A DNA stretch of 64,000 bases from Prorocentrum cordatum (GCA_963575745.1 CAUYUJ010022526.1:1-64000), one strand, 5' to 3'. Counted from the stretch's first letter, positions 31,815-42,646 are shown. The notes: generated by a model not told the origin, from the sequence alone. Numbers and translations: made by a program.

Positions 31815-31877
<63 letters not shown>

Positions 31878-31878
31878 C

Positions 31879-31965
<87 letters not shown>

Positions 31966-32175
31966 GGAAGAGGAAGAGGAAGAGGAAGAGGAGAGGAGAG
32001 GAGGAGGAGGAGGAGGAGGAGGAGGGAGACGAGGAGGAGGACGAGGACGAGGACGAGGAGGAGGAGGACGAGGGGAGGAGAAGGAGGAGGAGGAGGAGGA
32101 GGAGGAGGAGGAGGAGGGGAGGAGGAGGAGGATGAGGAAGGAGGAGGAGGAGGAGGAGGAGGAGGAGGAGGAGGG
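31655..32175 (+). repeat. (GAT)n then (AGG)n array
   Basis: GAT/GCT triplets to about 31965, then GGA triplets. The transition runs through GAGGAAGAG. Poly-His, poly-Asp and poly-Ser frames are artefacts. Confidence 0.9.
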
Positions 32176-32477
32176 AGGAACCCGTCTCGGGGGGCCTGAG
32201 GCGGAGAGGAACGCGGCGGCCGCCTGGCGGGCAGGCGGCGCGGCGGTCGCGGCGGCTCTGCTGGCCGGCCGCGGGCCGCGGGTCGCGGCGGCACCTCCGC
32301 GCGCCCGCGCGCGGCGCTGCGCGCGCGCGCGCCGCCCGCGCGGCCGCGCGTGGCGGCGGAGGTGAGCGCCTCGTGGAGTTCGCCGTGGAGCGCGAGCTGT
32401 CGGAGGATCGACCAGCAAAGTGCTCGCTGCACCCCGCTGTTGCGGATACAGTAGGGGCTCGCCCACAAGAATGTTAT

Positions 32478-32626
32478 CACAAGAAACCTAACCCTGAGAC
32501 CCAGAACGTCCATTGATCTTTGGTGTGGGAACGTCACGCATCCCGAAGCAAAACCGTCGAAACCCAAGAAACCCAGGGCACCCTGGAGGCAAGCAGGGTG
32601 TTTCTTGGCATGGGTCTCCACTGTAC
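32478..32626 (-). repeat. Dispersed repeat R7, copy 2
   Basis: The reverse complement of this stretch matches 43251-43432: TCTCAGGGTTAGGTTTC, GTCCATTGATCTTTGG-like and CTTGCCTCCAGGGTGCCCTG. It is followed at 32640-32700 by a short inverted CGCGACCCAC array. Confidence 0.7.
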
Positions 32627-32708
32627 AAGAGTGAGGGGGGGGGCGGGCGCGGTGCGTCTCGGGATGGGTCGCGGGGTGGGTCGCGGGTGGGTCGTTGGGT
32701 GTTTGTCG

Positions 32709-32968
32709 GACGACGACGACCGACGACGACAACGACCGACGACCGACCGACGACCGACGACCGACGACCGACGACCGACGACCGACGACCGACGACCGAC
32801 GACCGACGACCAACGACCGACGACCGACCGACGACCGACGACCGACGACCGACGACCGACGACCGACGACCGACGACCGACGACCGACGACCAACGACCG
32901 ACGACCGACCGACGACCGACGACCGACGACCGACGACCGACGACCGTCGACCGACGACGACGACGACG
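32709..32968 (+). repeat. CGACGAC / CGACCGA microsatellite
   Basis: ACCGACG heptamers with occasional extra CGAC units. A ~100-bp higher-order period is marked by CGACCAACGACCGACGACCG (32808 and 32889). Confidence 0.95.
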
Positions 32969-33089
32969 CCTGCGCCTTCAGACGGCACCGCCCCGTCGAT
33001 CCAGCCGTCGCACGGCGGGCACCTCGCCCGCGTTGTTCGCACGTTGGCGCCAAGGACTCCTCTCAGGCCGCCCTGCCTCGCAGGTCGGC

Positions 33090-33235
33090 CCCTCCTCGCC
33101 TCCTCCTCTTCGTCCTCCTCCTCCTACCCTTCCTCCTCCTCCTTCTCCTCTTCTTCCTCCTCCTCCTCCTTTTCTCCTCGTCCTCCTCCTCTTCATCCTC
33201 CTCCTCCTCGCCTCACGCCCACCCCCCAGCGCGGG
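33090..33235 (+). repeat. TCC-rich tract
   Basis: Pyrimidine-rich TCC/TCG triplets. Confidence 0.85.
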
Positions 33236-33294
33236 CCTGGCCTTCCTCGTCCTCCTCGCTTGAGTTTCCCTCATGACTCAGGAGAAGAAATAGA

Positions 33295-33500
33295 GCCTTT
33301 GACCCTGACAACACGATGAAGACGTGCCCTTACCTGTCCTCACCGAGGTCGCCGTCTTCGCATTCGGGATCATACTTCCGGGCGGTTTGGTTCGATACAT
33401 CTGCAGGAAAGACCCCCATCCCTCATGTTTTTCGACCTAACGTAGGCCCCCCCGCAAAGGTTTAAGGGGTCCTTTTTTGGTTAATCACCTCAGCTCCAGC
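33295..33500 (+). repeat. Dispersed repeat R11, copy 1
   Basis: Shares GAAGACGTG, ACTTC-GC-GTTTGGTTCGA, CACACCTGCAG-type sequence and the C-run/AAAGG-TT-GGG end with 49268-49480. No coding potential. Confidence 0.55.
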
Positions 33501-33842
33501 CTGATCTTCGCCGTCCTCCCCCGGGGCGTCCTGGCCCCTCCGCGGGCAGGCCCCCGCCTCCTCGGCACGGTCCGCCGCTCGCTCCGCCTCCGGCCTGGCC
33601 GCCGCCCCCAGCTCGAGCAGTCCTCGCCTGCCGACGCCGCACGCACCTACACGTGTCCGCTGCTCACTGGTCAGGCCCCTCCTGGACTCCGTAGCTGTGT
33701 ATACGCCCTGCTGACCAAGCCAGGAGGGCGTGGCGTATACGCTGCCGCTGGGTTCAGGATGGGCCTGGCCAGGGAGCAGTGGACACGTATAGACTTACAT
33801 TGGCCCAATGACAATTCCTCGAATTTTCGTCACGTCGCTCGC
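33501..33842. other. Unassigned; hairpin near 33700
   Basis: GTATACGCCCT (33702) pairs with AGGGCGTGGCGTATAC (33724-33739). A plus frame of 149 codons spans it but is not recognised. Confidence 0.4.
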
Positions 33843-33925
33843 TGGCGGAAGCCGACGGAAGTAAATCTTGGCGGAAGACGGCGGAAGGCCGTTGGAAGGC
33901 TTGCGGAAGACAGCGGAAGTAAATG
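33843..33925 (+). repeat. GGCGGAAG short repeat
   Basis: About eight GGCGGAAG or TGCGGAAG units at 9-17 bp spacing. Confidence 0.7.
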
Positions 33926-34094
33926 ACGCCCTGTCCGACCCCCCCCACTCCCCGTAGATGCTTAGCAATGTAGTCTTCTGCCGTGGGTCAGGCGGGATCC
34001 CGCCGAATTTACTCCTCTTTAGTAATACCATTTTAGTTTGGCCAGACCAAAATCCCACCCATACAAAATAAGATAAACAAGTATCCCGGGTCGT

Positions 34095-34450
34095 CCACGG
34101 ATCCCGCCATGCTGGGATCGCTTCGACGTAAGATGGGCTCCGAAGTTGCGGCGTTCTTGGCATGTCAGGGTCGTCTTGGGATCATCTTGATAGCATATCT
34201 TGGTCATGCTTGGATCGCGCAGCCGTCGGGTGTTCATTCTGGGGCCACCCTGGGCGCGCGTGGATCCATCTTGTTGCCATCGGGTTATCTCGGAGTCACT
34301 CGTGGCTCACGTGTTCGGTCATCTTCGAGTCGGCCTGGGACGGTCCAGAACCCATGGTGGGATCGTGTTGGGGTGGCATCATCCCAGGGGGTCGTCTGGA
34401 TGTTGCCATCTGTGGCCTCAGGCCTTCTTGGAACCATTTTGTGGTCATGG
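34095..34450 (+). repeat. Degenerate CTTGG-type minisatellite
   Basis: GTCTTGGGATCATCTTGATAG, TATCTTGGTCATG and similar units, more diverged than the other arrays. Confidence 0.55.
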
Positions 34451-34572
34451 GGACGTCTTGGGATCTCGCGCGCGCGAGCGCTGAGCACGCGCGCGCGACA
34501 ACTCATGTCGCCGATGGGCGTACACATATACTTTTTCTTGCGCGTTTCCAAGGAAACTTTTGCTGGAGCCGA

Positions 34573-34732
34573 GTAAGTCGGCCTGTCCCTCTACAGGAGG
34601 AATATTCGAAAACAACAAAACAATATTCGGGGGACGTTTTTTTGGAATGTTTTCTAGCCAGTTTGAGTATTTTTGGGGGTATTTTTGATTTTTCGTCCAT
34701 GATCTCCCTGTAGGAGGACACGCCCGACCTAA
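34573..34732. mobile_element. MITE family F2, copy C
   Basis: Left GTAAGTCGGCCTGTCCCTCT with ACAGGAGGA; right TGTAGGAGGACACGCCCGAC with CTAA. The interior has TTCGGGGGACGTTTTTTT. No target duplication is visible. Confidence 0.75.
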
Positions 34733-34984
34733 GTATATATTCCGTCGCCCTAGGCCGTACCCCTCTGGCGGCCTCCGCGTCTCCGCGTCCTCGGTGCCCG
34801 GCACCCTTCGGCTCCTGCTTGGGCAAGCTCCGCCTTTGGGCCTCCGTTGACCACGTTCAGGAACTCGCACCTCGTCGCTCCTCGATCGGGCATCGGATGT
34901 CGCCCAAGTTGGAGCCTCCTCAGCTGCTCCCTTGGGCCCTCCGCGCCCCTCCACTGCTGGAAGATCATGCCTTTCCTCGCCCTC

Positions 34985-35660
34985 TGCGTTTATATTCTGC
35001 CAGCCATGCAGCACGCCCCGCACCTACTGCACGCCAGGACCGTTTCCTCCGCGTCGCTCACTCCGTACTCGCATAGGTGGTGGCCCAGCCACCCCACGAA
35101 CTCCTCAAACTTCTCGCTTCTTTGCTCCTCCACGCTCTGCGCCTCCTCGCCTGCGCTCTCCTTCGCTCTCTCCTCCTCTTTCATCGCCTCCTCGCAGTCC
35201 TTGTGGAGCTCTTCGGGCATGGCCTCAAGCTCGCTCATCACCTCGTTCGGTAGCCCGTCGGTGTCCCGCTCCTGGTCTTGCCACCACAACGACGACTGCC
35301 TGATCTATCGCGCCGTCATCTTCGCCAGGTGGTGAGCTCGTGCAGCCGCCAGCCTCCTCTGTGGCTTGACCCTCCATGCGTGTGCACCCTCCTTCGCATC
35401 TGGGTCCGCCTCCTCGTTGCTCTCGCGCGTCCATCGCTCCGTTTCCGTGGCGCAGTCCGCTCTTGTCCTGTCGGCGCCACCACCTGTTCCGGAGGTGTCT
35501 CCTCGCAGCTCCCCTGGCCAGCGCCCTGCCCACGTCCACCGCCTGGCTGTCGACTTTGCGCAGTCGCTGGGCACTTTCAGCGGCGCCTGCGAGCACCCCG
35601 CTAGGAAACGACGACGACGACAATCCTTTTGTTGATATTGCTCGCATGCCCAAATGCATC
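34985..35660 (-). pseudogene. Acidic coding remnant with a Cys cluster
   Basis: The minus strand carries two adjacent protein-like stretches in different frames. The first (about 35590 to 35305) includes ESNEEADPDAKEGAHAWRVK and ends at TGA. The second (35289-34990) reads RDTDGLPNEVMSELEAMPEE, LHKDCEEAMKEEERAKESAG and EKFEEFVGWLGHHLCEYGVS, ending CSRCGACCMAGRI and a stop. It is rich in Glu/Lys, probably helical, with CxxCxxC at the end. The frame break and the lack of a clear intron suggest decay, though splicing is possible. No family recognised. Confidence 0.4.
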
Positions 35661-36245
35661 TCCCAAATCCTCGATACCTCGCCCTCTTGGTCTTTGATCG
35701 TGCCTCCTTCGGAGGTCTTCGACCTCGTCTTGGCCTTCCCTGCCGCCTGTAACTAGCGCAGACCCTAACTTTGGAAGAACAGACACGATGGCAAAGGGAG
35801 AGAGAAAAAAGGAGAGTGAGACAGAGAGCGAGGAGGGAGGGAGTTGGGGAAGGGGGGAGGGGGTGGGAGGAAGAGGGAAGCAGAGATGGAGGACGAGTGG
35901 GAGTAGCCAGATGACTTAGCACGATTGGCAAGGCAGTTTCAGGCGAGAACGCTTTTCCTGAGTTGATTTTGAGGGATTCCCGAGCGAGAGCGCGACTCCA
36001 GAGCGCCGAGAGAGCGATTCGTAAACAAAATGTAAGGACGTCTTCAGCGAGAGCGCGATACCTTGATAAAATCACGGAAGTCCCGAGCAGGAGCGCGGAG
36101 CGCGATTATTGAACAAGTTGTAAGGAAGTGTCGGGCGGGAGACGTTACTATATTTCGGGGCCAACAACACACTCTGACGCACAATATTTTCTTCTTGTGC
36201 AAAAATGGTGCGAGCCCTGGGACGGGCACTTCAAGAAACACCATG
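35620..36245 (+). repeat. Dispersed repeat R8, copy 3
   Basis: TTGATATTGCTCGCATGCCC, CCTCGATACCTCGCCCTC and TGGTCTTTGATCGTGCC match copies 1 and 2. Then come a GA-rich tract, GAGAGCGCGA units, GGGGCCAACAACACACTC and GTGCGAGCCCTGGGACGGGC. Confidence 0.6.
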
Positions 36246-36249
36246 TGCG

Positions 36250-36740
36250 CCCGTGGGGATCCATAATATTTGTTCCTCAGAAGTGAGGCTTCAAGAACAA
36301 ACGCAAGAGACACCAAGCATCAATCAACCACGTTTTTGTTTAACCTCTGGCGTGTAACGGTCGTAACCCGGACCAAAGCCCCCCCCGGGCAACGGTAACG
36401 ATCGTACGTAGGTTGGGGGGGGGCATGGGCTCCCCCTACATGCTGGTGTTCGCGCGCGTCTTATAGCGATCGCAGCGCACCCCTCCCCGACGTGCCGCAC
36501 CCCTCCCAAGCGTCACCTGTACTCGGGGCCACAGGCCCTCCCCCCCCCCGGGGTAACGACCGTTACCATAATCCGGGCCACAGAGTCCCACTTCACCCAC
36601 GCACCTGAGGATGGTGTGAGACCGTTCAGCCCCCTTGTTCTGACCAGTATCGGATTTCAGAGATCCGCCCGGATTTCTTGTATCCGCGGTGGACGCGGCG
36701 CTTCTGGCGCCCCCTCCTGGAATCCCCGCGCATCCGCCAA
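36250..36740. other. No gene; GGTAACG palindrome region
   Basis: Contains C-runs and GGTAACG-AC-CGTTACC (36552-36567), with related GGTAACGATCG near 36390. The same motif is at 54291-54306. Confidence 0.5.
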
Positions 36741-36741
36741 C

Positions 36742-36743
<2 letters not shown>

Positions 36744-36772
<29 letters not shown>
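36744..36772 (+). repeat. (TA)n microsatellite
   Basis: About 14 TA units. Confidence 0.95.
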
Positions 36773-36775
<3 letters not shown>

Positions 36776-36794
36776 GTATTCGTGCTTTGGTTGA

Positions 36795-37340
36795 TATTTC
36801 TTGGGGGGTCTCTCGGGAGCCTGTTCGAGGCAGTTTTGGGGCGTCTTCGGTCTTATCGGGCCTCTTGGAGCCTTTTTGAAGACTTTTTGGGGGCTCCTCG
36901 GATTTCTTGGTGGGCTCTTGAGGTCCTGCTTGCGGTCTCGGGGTTCATCTTGGGGCGGAGGGCTCGACATGTCGGTTCGTGTTCTCCCTGTCGGGCTCGC
37001 CTTGGGCCGCCCTGAGGGCCTTTTTTGGCCGTCCTGGGGCCCTCTTGGCGGCCGTCTTGGGGCGATCTTGGTGTCCTGGGGTCGTCTTTGGACCCTCTTG
37101 GCGGCCTCTTGGGCAGGCTTGAGGCGTTCTTGGGATCTCTTGGGCCGTCTCGGAGCATCGGAAGCCCGAACATGCGAGAACGATACCATGCTTCGAGCAC
37201 TTACGGGAAAACAGTGGTGTTTGCGTCTGTGGGGGGCTCTTGGAACCCTCCTGGGGCGTGTTTGGGGCATCTTGGGCCGTCTTGAGGCAATCTTCGGCGT
37301 TTCGGAGCGCTCTGGGGCCGTCTTGGGGGCCACTTGAACT
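36795..37340 (+). repeat. CTTGG-type minisatellite
   Basis: TCTTGGGGCGATCTTGG-like units. It ends in a (CTC)n run at 37353-37374. Confidence 0.85.
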
Positions 37341-37379
37341 CTTTTTCAGCTCTCCTCCTCCTCCTCCTCCTCCTTCTTG

Positions 37380-38716
37380 TTGGAAAGTCAGGGGACCAGG
37401 CCCCGAGAGCGCCCAAGAACGCCCAGAATGCTGGGCTGTGTGTCCCATGAGGGATATTCACATTACCCACTACACATGGTTCGAAGATATCTGAGGACGC
37501 TCCACTCCGCGTTCCAAGGGGCTCTGGCGGATGTGTGTGTGTGTGTGTTACACATGTGTATATATACATATATACACATCTGTGCATACAAACGTATCTA
37601 TACATGTATAGTTGTACATCTGGATACATCTCTATGCGTGTATATTTGTATAAACATGCAGAAGTGTATCTGTGTAGGTTTATACATATGTGTTACTCTT
37701 CAGGAGCTCCCGAGGGCCACGGAGACCTTGGTCGAGCAGGTGCCTCAGGGGTCGGGAGGGAGAGAGAGCATCAATGGCACGCTGCCGTTGGTAGCACGTC
37801 AGCGTGTTAATCCTCCGTGTTTGTCCGAAGGCCTGGTGTTTATTCAACAGGAACACGCTGATGGGTTTCCCATGGCGGCGTGTCTTGATCACTGAACGGG
37901 CGGCCCACCATGCTCAGGGCAGACGTGCTCTGGCGAGGGCTCGCCTTGGGGCGCACCTTGGGGCACCCAGAGGCCAGGCTAGGGTGCGCTGTGCGGCCGT
38001 AGCCTTGCCCCCTGCGACGCCCCACTGGGGGCCCAGCCACTCCGCATCATGCGGAGGAGTGTCTCCGTGATCTCCAGAGATGTCCGTGATCATCAGGACG
38101 AGTATTTCTCCGCGATCTCCAGGGACGCCATGATCTCTGTGATCTCAGGGACCGCCCAGGGGCCGCCTCGAAGGATCCCGGCCCGCCGGCCAGGCCCCGG
38201 CCCGCGGGCGGGCGGGCTCGTCTCTGGTGGGTTCTGGTAGAGGGGGGCTTATCCCGAGGTGGTGTCAGGTAACATACCCAGCTGGACATCCACGTTCCTT
38301 CTCACGCGGGCCTTGAGCGATTTTTGCCTCCAGCCCCACCTCTGCCACTGTCCGCCCCACCTTGACATTCCCCCGACTCTGGAGATCCACGGCCTGTCCT
38401 GGCCCTGGGCCGGGGATGTGGGCTTCCAGCTTCCGCTTCAGTTAGGGCGTTCGAGGGCCTTGCATCATGGCCTCGCATCCTCTTGATCTGGTCGCACCTT
38501 GCGCCGTGTTTGTGGGTCCAAATCAGAAGCGGCATGAAGGCATAAACACGCACATTTGCGAGGGGGCGCGAATTTGCCAGATCGGCGCTGGACCCCCACA
38601 CCTGGTGCGCGCAGCGTGCCAGGGGCGGCGCCGGAGGCGCCGCCAGGAGGCCCAGTGCCGATCAAAGACATCCGCGCGGGCCTCCGGGCGTTTAAGTTTC
38701 TGCCGCGTTGAGGGGA
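37380..38716. other. Mixed region; one weak exon candidate
   Basis: 37530-37690 is GT and TATACA-rich. A plus frame to TGA 37893-37895 includes GGRESINGTLPLVARQRVNP and FIQQEHADGFPMAACLDH; it could be a terminal exon beginning after TTCAG near 37703, family unknown. 38040-38160 has short GTGATCTCCAGGGA repeats. 38585-38670 is the inverted partner of the GC palindrome block at 28650. Confidence 0.35.
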
Positions 38717-38955
38717 CGATTGGCACCTCCCCAAGGTGCTGAGGGCCGAGGGCGAGTCCGTGCTGCTGGGCGGCGTCGGGCGGGTAGAGTCCGTGCCTGG
38801 CAGCTCGGGCCTGCGGCACTGCTTCTTCCCGCAAATGCAAGTGGGGCCCTACAGGATCCAGGTCCGCCTCACTTGCGTCTTCAGCGAGGCGGAGCGCAAG
38901 AGGCATCTGTGCAGCACCACCGTGTCTGGCCATGGCCATCGTGGGCCCAGGATGG
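38717..38955 (+). CDS. Exon-like island of an unrecognised protein
   Basis: The plus frame reads WHLPKVLRAEGESVLLGGVG, RVESVPGSSGLRHCFFPQMQ, VGPYRIQVRLTCVFSEAERK and RHLCSTTVSGHGHR. Composition is balanced, with GC-rich third positions. An in-frame TGA precedes it; GTTGAG just before GGGACGATTGG is a plausible acceptor, and GATG-GTGTATAG at 38951-38962 a plausible donor. The alternating hydrophobic pattern suggests a beta-rich fold. Flanks are a GC repeat block and a CATA array, so partner exons are not identifiable. Confidence 0.5.
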
Positions 38956-38999
38956 TGTATAGACTTTCCTGGCCTCGGCTAGGAGGGCGTGCATGTATG

Positions 39000-39830
39000 T
39001 ATAAGTTTATGTATACATGCGTGTCGGTCCACATACTTATTGTAATACATACATACATACGTACATACATACATGCATGCAGCAATCGATGCAAACATAC
39101 ATTCATGCATGCACACATACATACATTCGTACATACACACATACACCCACACATACATGCACACATACATACATGCATGCATGCATGCATGCATACATGC
39201 ATACATGAGCACATACATAACTATATACATACATACACAATCACGTACGTACGTATGTACGTACATACACATATCCATACACACCTATATATACACATAC
39301 GTGCCTGCATGCATACACACAGCCAGACAGACAGTCAGACAGACTGGCAGACATACCGACAGACAGACACGTCCATACATACATTCAACCAAATACACGG
39401 GCATGCATGCATGCATCCCTACCTACCTACCTGCCTACTTACCTACATATACACATACCTACCACCACACACATAAACACACACACACGATAGTACAAAC
39501 GTACGTGCGTACATACATCCATCCATCCATCCATCCATACATTAATACATACGCCACACATACACACGCACATACATACCTGCATGCACACATACACACA
39601 ACCATACATGCATACACGCATACGCATATACACACTCGTACATACACACATACATACGTACACACATAAATGCACATATTCATACTGCACGTATGCATAC
39701 ATTAATACACGCATGCATGCATGCATGCATGCTTACATGCATGCACGCATACACGCGTACTCGCGCTCATACATGCATACATGCATACGTGCGTGCATGC
39801 ATGCATCCATTCATATATAATACATGCACA
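39000..39830 (+). repeat. CATA / CATGCA tetranucleotide array
   Basis: Degenerate ACATACAT, ATGCATGC and CACACATA units. Confidence 0.95.
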
Positions 39831-40084
39831 CATCCATCCATGATAGTTATTTTGTATTTTTCTACGCAACGAGTGCTTCTGTATGCACATGTACATGTGT
39901 ACACATATATGTATATATAGTTTATTGTTTGCAAACATGCTTGCATATAGGCATGCATATATGTAGGTATGTATGTATTTATGCATCCAAACATGCATGC
40001 ATGCATGTATGTATATATGTATACATGTGCGTGCGTATCTGATGGACGTCGGCCCATGGCGCCACCGTGCCTCGGTTGTGAGTC

Positions 40085-40570
40085 TGAGGCCTCTTGGATG
40101 TTCAATGGGATCTCGTCGGGGCCTCTCCGGGGCCTCGGAGGCAGTTCTGAGGCCTTTGAGGGGCAGTTGTGGGGCTTCCTTGGACGTCTTTTGGGCCTCT
40201 TGGAGGCCTCTTGGGGCCTTGTGTGGGCCTCTTGGGGCCTCTTGGGGGCCTCCTGGGGCCTTCTAGGTACCTCATGGGGCGGAAAGCTCGGATTTTGGGT
40301 TTGTATTGGGGCCCTCTTGGGCCGTCTTGGGCGCCTCCGGGGGCGTCTTGGGGCCGTCTTGGGGGCCTTTGAGCCGTCTTGGAGCGTCGGAAGCTCGAAA
40401 AGTGGAGAACCCCCAAAGCATTGAAACACCAAAGGGACATCAAGGATACTGGCTCTTCGGGGCCCTCTACTTCTTGGGAATGCTCTTGGAGGCCTCTTGG
40501 TGCGTCCTGGACCGATCGTGTAGCGGTTCGAGGAGCCCTTGGACCGTCTTGGCGGCCTCTTTGGGGTCTT
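40085..40570 (+). repeat. CTTGG-type minisatellite
   Basis: CCTCTTGGGGCCTCTTGG units, interrupted by a unique block (40390-40470) like the spacers of the other composite units. Confidence 0.8.
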
Positions 40571-40756
40571 TTGGCCCCAAACAATCATGCGACAAGATGC
40601 GGGTGAGCCCCGGGGGCACGCGCCAAGCCCCAAGAGACGTGTGAATGTTGGGTGCGGGCCCCTAACACATTCTCAGGACGGAGGCCTGAGGCTTAAGGAA
40701 TTAGTCAAGAACCTGAGGTCACTGCAACTCGTGCCTCAAGGTTACGGTGGCGGATG

Positions 40757-41056
40757 CATGTCTGTGTGTATGTATGTATGGATGTATGTATGTAAGTATG
40801 TATGCATGCATGCATGCATGTATGTATGTATGTATGCATGTATGTATGTAGGTGTGTATGTATGTGTGTATGTATGTGTGTATGTATGCATGTATGTATG
40901 TATGTATACATGTATGCCTGCATGTATGTAGGTAGGTAGGCATGCATGCATGCATGTATGCATGTATGTATGCACGTCTGTATGTATGTATGTATGTATG
41001 TATGTATATATGCATGCATGCATGCATGTATGTATGTATGTATGTATGTATGTATG

Positions 41057-41087
<31 letters not shown>

Positions 41088-41440
41088 TGTATGTATGTGT
41101 GTATGCATGTATGCATGCATGCATGCATGCATGCATGTATGTATGTATGTATGTGTGTGTATGTATGTATGTATGTATGTATGTATGTATGTATGTATGT
41201 ATACATGTGTGTATGTATGTATGTATGTATGTATGTATGTATGTATGTATGTACTGTATGTATGTATGTATGTATGTATGTATGTATGTATGTATGTATG
41301 TATGTATGTATGTATGTATGTATGTATGTATGTATGTATATATGTATATATGTAGATATGTAGATCTGTACGTATGTATGTATGCATGCTTGCGTGTCTG
41401 TACGTATGTATGTGTGCATGCATGTGCGTATCATATGTTG
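40757..41440 (+). repeat. (TGTA)n / (TGCA)n array
   Basis: Nearly pure TGTATGTA with TGCATGCA interludes; the complementary-strand motif of the 39.0-39.8 kb array. Confidence 0.95.
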
Positions 41441-41470
41441 TCTTCACAATTATGGTTGTACATCTATATG

Positions 41471-41504
41471 ATTGTCTGTCTGCCTGCCTGCCTGTCTGTC
41501 TGCC

Positions 41505-41543
<39 letters not shown>
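41471..41543 (+). repeat. (CTGT)n / (CTGC)n microsatellite
   Basis: CTGTCTGCCTGC units, then pure CTGT. Confidence 0.95.
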
Positions 41544-41654
41544 TTAAAGATCAGCATATGTGCATGAATCTATGTACGCATTCACACATGCATTATGTGT
41601 ATATGTGTGTGTATATATAATTCCCCATGCCAGGGACTGGGATGGCCGTTGCCA

Positions 41655-41790
41655 GGCACGGTGGTGGTGCATGACCTCCTTCTGCGCGAGGCGAAGCGCG
41701 GGCGCGTCGGCGTTCAGGTGCTGGAGCTCAACCCCGGCGTGGTGAACCCCGTGACGGGGGACGTCGAGTTCCAGGAGGCCAGGATCCGTT
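41655..41790 (+). CDS. Exon A of an unrecognised gene
   Basis: After the acceptor GTTGCCAG at about 41654 the frame reads TVVVHDLLLREAKRGRVGVQ, VLELNPGVVNPVTGDVEFQE and ARI. GC-rich third positions and compact composition support coding. The frame degrades after about 41795. The next exon-like segment on this strand starts at 42292; between them lie F5 and F4 elements, so the intron, if real, is filled with repeats. No family recognised. Confidence 0.5.
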
Positions 41791-41835
41791 CTGACCCGAG
41801 TCGATCCGACTCGATCCGATTTCCGAAACGATCGG

Positions 41836-41995
41836 CCTTGCCCCAACATGCTAATGCTGCGTGTGCGTCGCCCCCCAGGGGCGACGCTCGCGCCCCCAGA
41901 ACTTCTACCAGTGTAAGCCCGCGGCGGGCGCTTTCTGACAGTGCTTCTCGGGAGACGATCTTCTACAGGATGGTCGTACTACATGTTCGGGTCGG
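41836..41995. repeat. Double-hairpin element F5, copy 2
   Basis: CCCCAACATGCTAATGCTGC, then GTGCGTCGCCCC pairing with GGGGCGACGCTCGC (hairpin 1, kept). Hairpin 2 is largely eroded (CTTCTACCAG versus ATCTTCTACAGG). GGCGGGCGCTTTCTG is conserved. Confidence 0.6.
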
Positions 41996-42018
41996 GCGCG
42001 CGCGCGCGCCGTTCCTAC

Positions 42019-42037
42019 GATGACCGATCCCGGGAGG
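42019..42037. repeat. 19-bp target duplication of F4 copy 3 (left)
   Basis: GATGACCGATCCCGGGAGG occurs here and again at 42273-42291, exactly flanking the element. Confidence 0.85.
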
Positions 42038-42272
42038 TGATCGCTTTTTATTTGTTGTTTTGCCGATCGACGCGGGCCCTCGCTTTCCCCCCTCCCCCCC
42101 ATGAAGTAGATCTTGGCTGCTTCTCGGCGCTTGTTTCGAGCAGGTGGGGCCTCCACAACAGGACGCACTGCTGCCAACAGTCGCACTAAGCAGAGGTCCA
42201 GAGCCATACCCCCCCCCTCTTCCCCCTCCTCTCCGCCCAATGTCGGAACGCCGAATAAAACAACGCTCACAT
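42038..42272. mobile_element. Dispersed element F4, copy 3
   Basis: A 235-bp body homologous to 21348-21596 and 26632-26863, bounded by perfect 19-bp direct repeats. The ends TGATCGCTTTTTATTTG and, on the other strand, ATGTGAGCGTTGTTTTATTC show only weak inverted similarity. The right duplication ends at the start of exon B. Confidence 0.8.
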
Positions 42273-42291
42273 GATGACCGATCCCGGGAGG

Positions 42292-42450
42292 ACCCCCGCG
42301 GCCTGCTGGACGCCCCCTCCGAGGTGGAGATCGCGTGGCGCGACGCGCCCGCGGGGCGCGGGCTGCGGGTGGCGCAGAGGGCCAGGCAGCTTTTCAGGCT
42401 GAGGGTGCCCTGGTGGTTCCCCGTCGAGGAGCGGCGCAGCCCAACAACTC
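42292..42450 (+). CDS. Exon B of the unrecognised gene
   Basis: The frame reads DPRGLLDAPSEVEIAWRDAP, AGRGLRVAQRARQLFRLRVP and WWFPVEERRSP. It follows GGGAGG of the F4 target duplication, which would supply the AG acceptor. A GC-biased third position and Arg/Glu/Trp content support coding. It is truncated downstream by the F2 MITE at 42481. Linkage to exon A rests on strand and proximity only. Confidence 0.45.
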
Positions 42451-42480
42451 GAGGTCTCCCCAGGAGGGGTCCGAGTAGAC

Positions 42481-42646
42481 TCGAGTCGGGCGTGTCCCTC
42501 TACGGGAGGAACATTCAAAACTAGTCAATCATAGTCTGGAGACGATTTGTTTGTCATTTGTCTGCGTATTTTTTGAGTATTTGTTTGGTATGTTTGATTT
42601 TTTCTTTCGTCCAAAAACCGCCTGTAGGGGGACATGCCCGACCCAA
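42481..42646. mobile_element. MITE family F2, copy A
   Basis: TIRs TCGAGTCGGGCGTGTCCCTC and, inverted, TTGGGTCGGGCATGTCCCCC. Target duplications GAGTAGAC (42473-42480) and GAGTAAAC (42647-42654). The interior CATAGTCTGGAGACGATTTG matches copy B. Confidence 0.85.

Noticed and set aside
31611-33053. 480-codon minus-strand ORF with poly-His and VVGRRSS repeats
   Set aside because: It crosses unrelated GAT, AGG and CGACGAC arrays; no single protein would have this origin.
37993-38006. CCGTAGCC as a further spliced-leader relic
   Set aside because: Only 8 bases match and the following sequence (TTGCCCC) departs from the leader; it is expected by chance.
40757-41440. TGTA array as a telomeric repeat
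   Set aside because: The unit TGTATGTA is not a known telomere repeat (for example TTTAGGG), and the array is internal.
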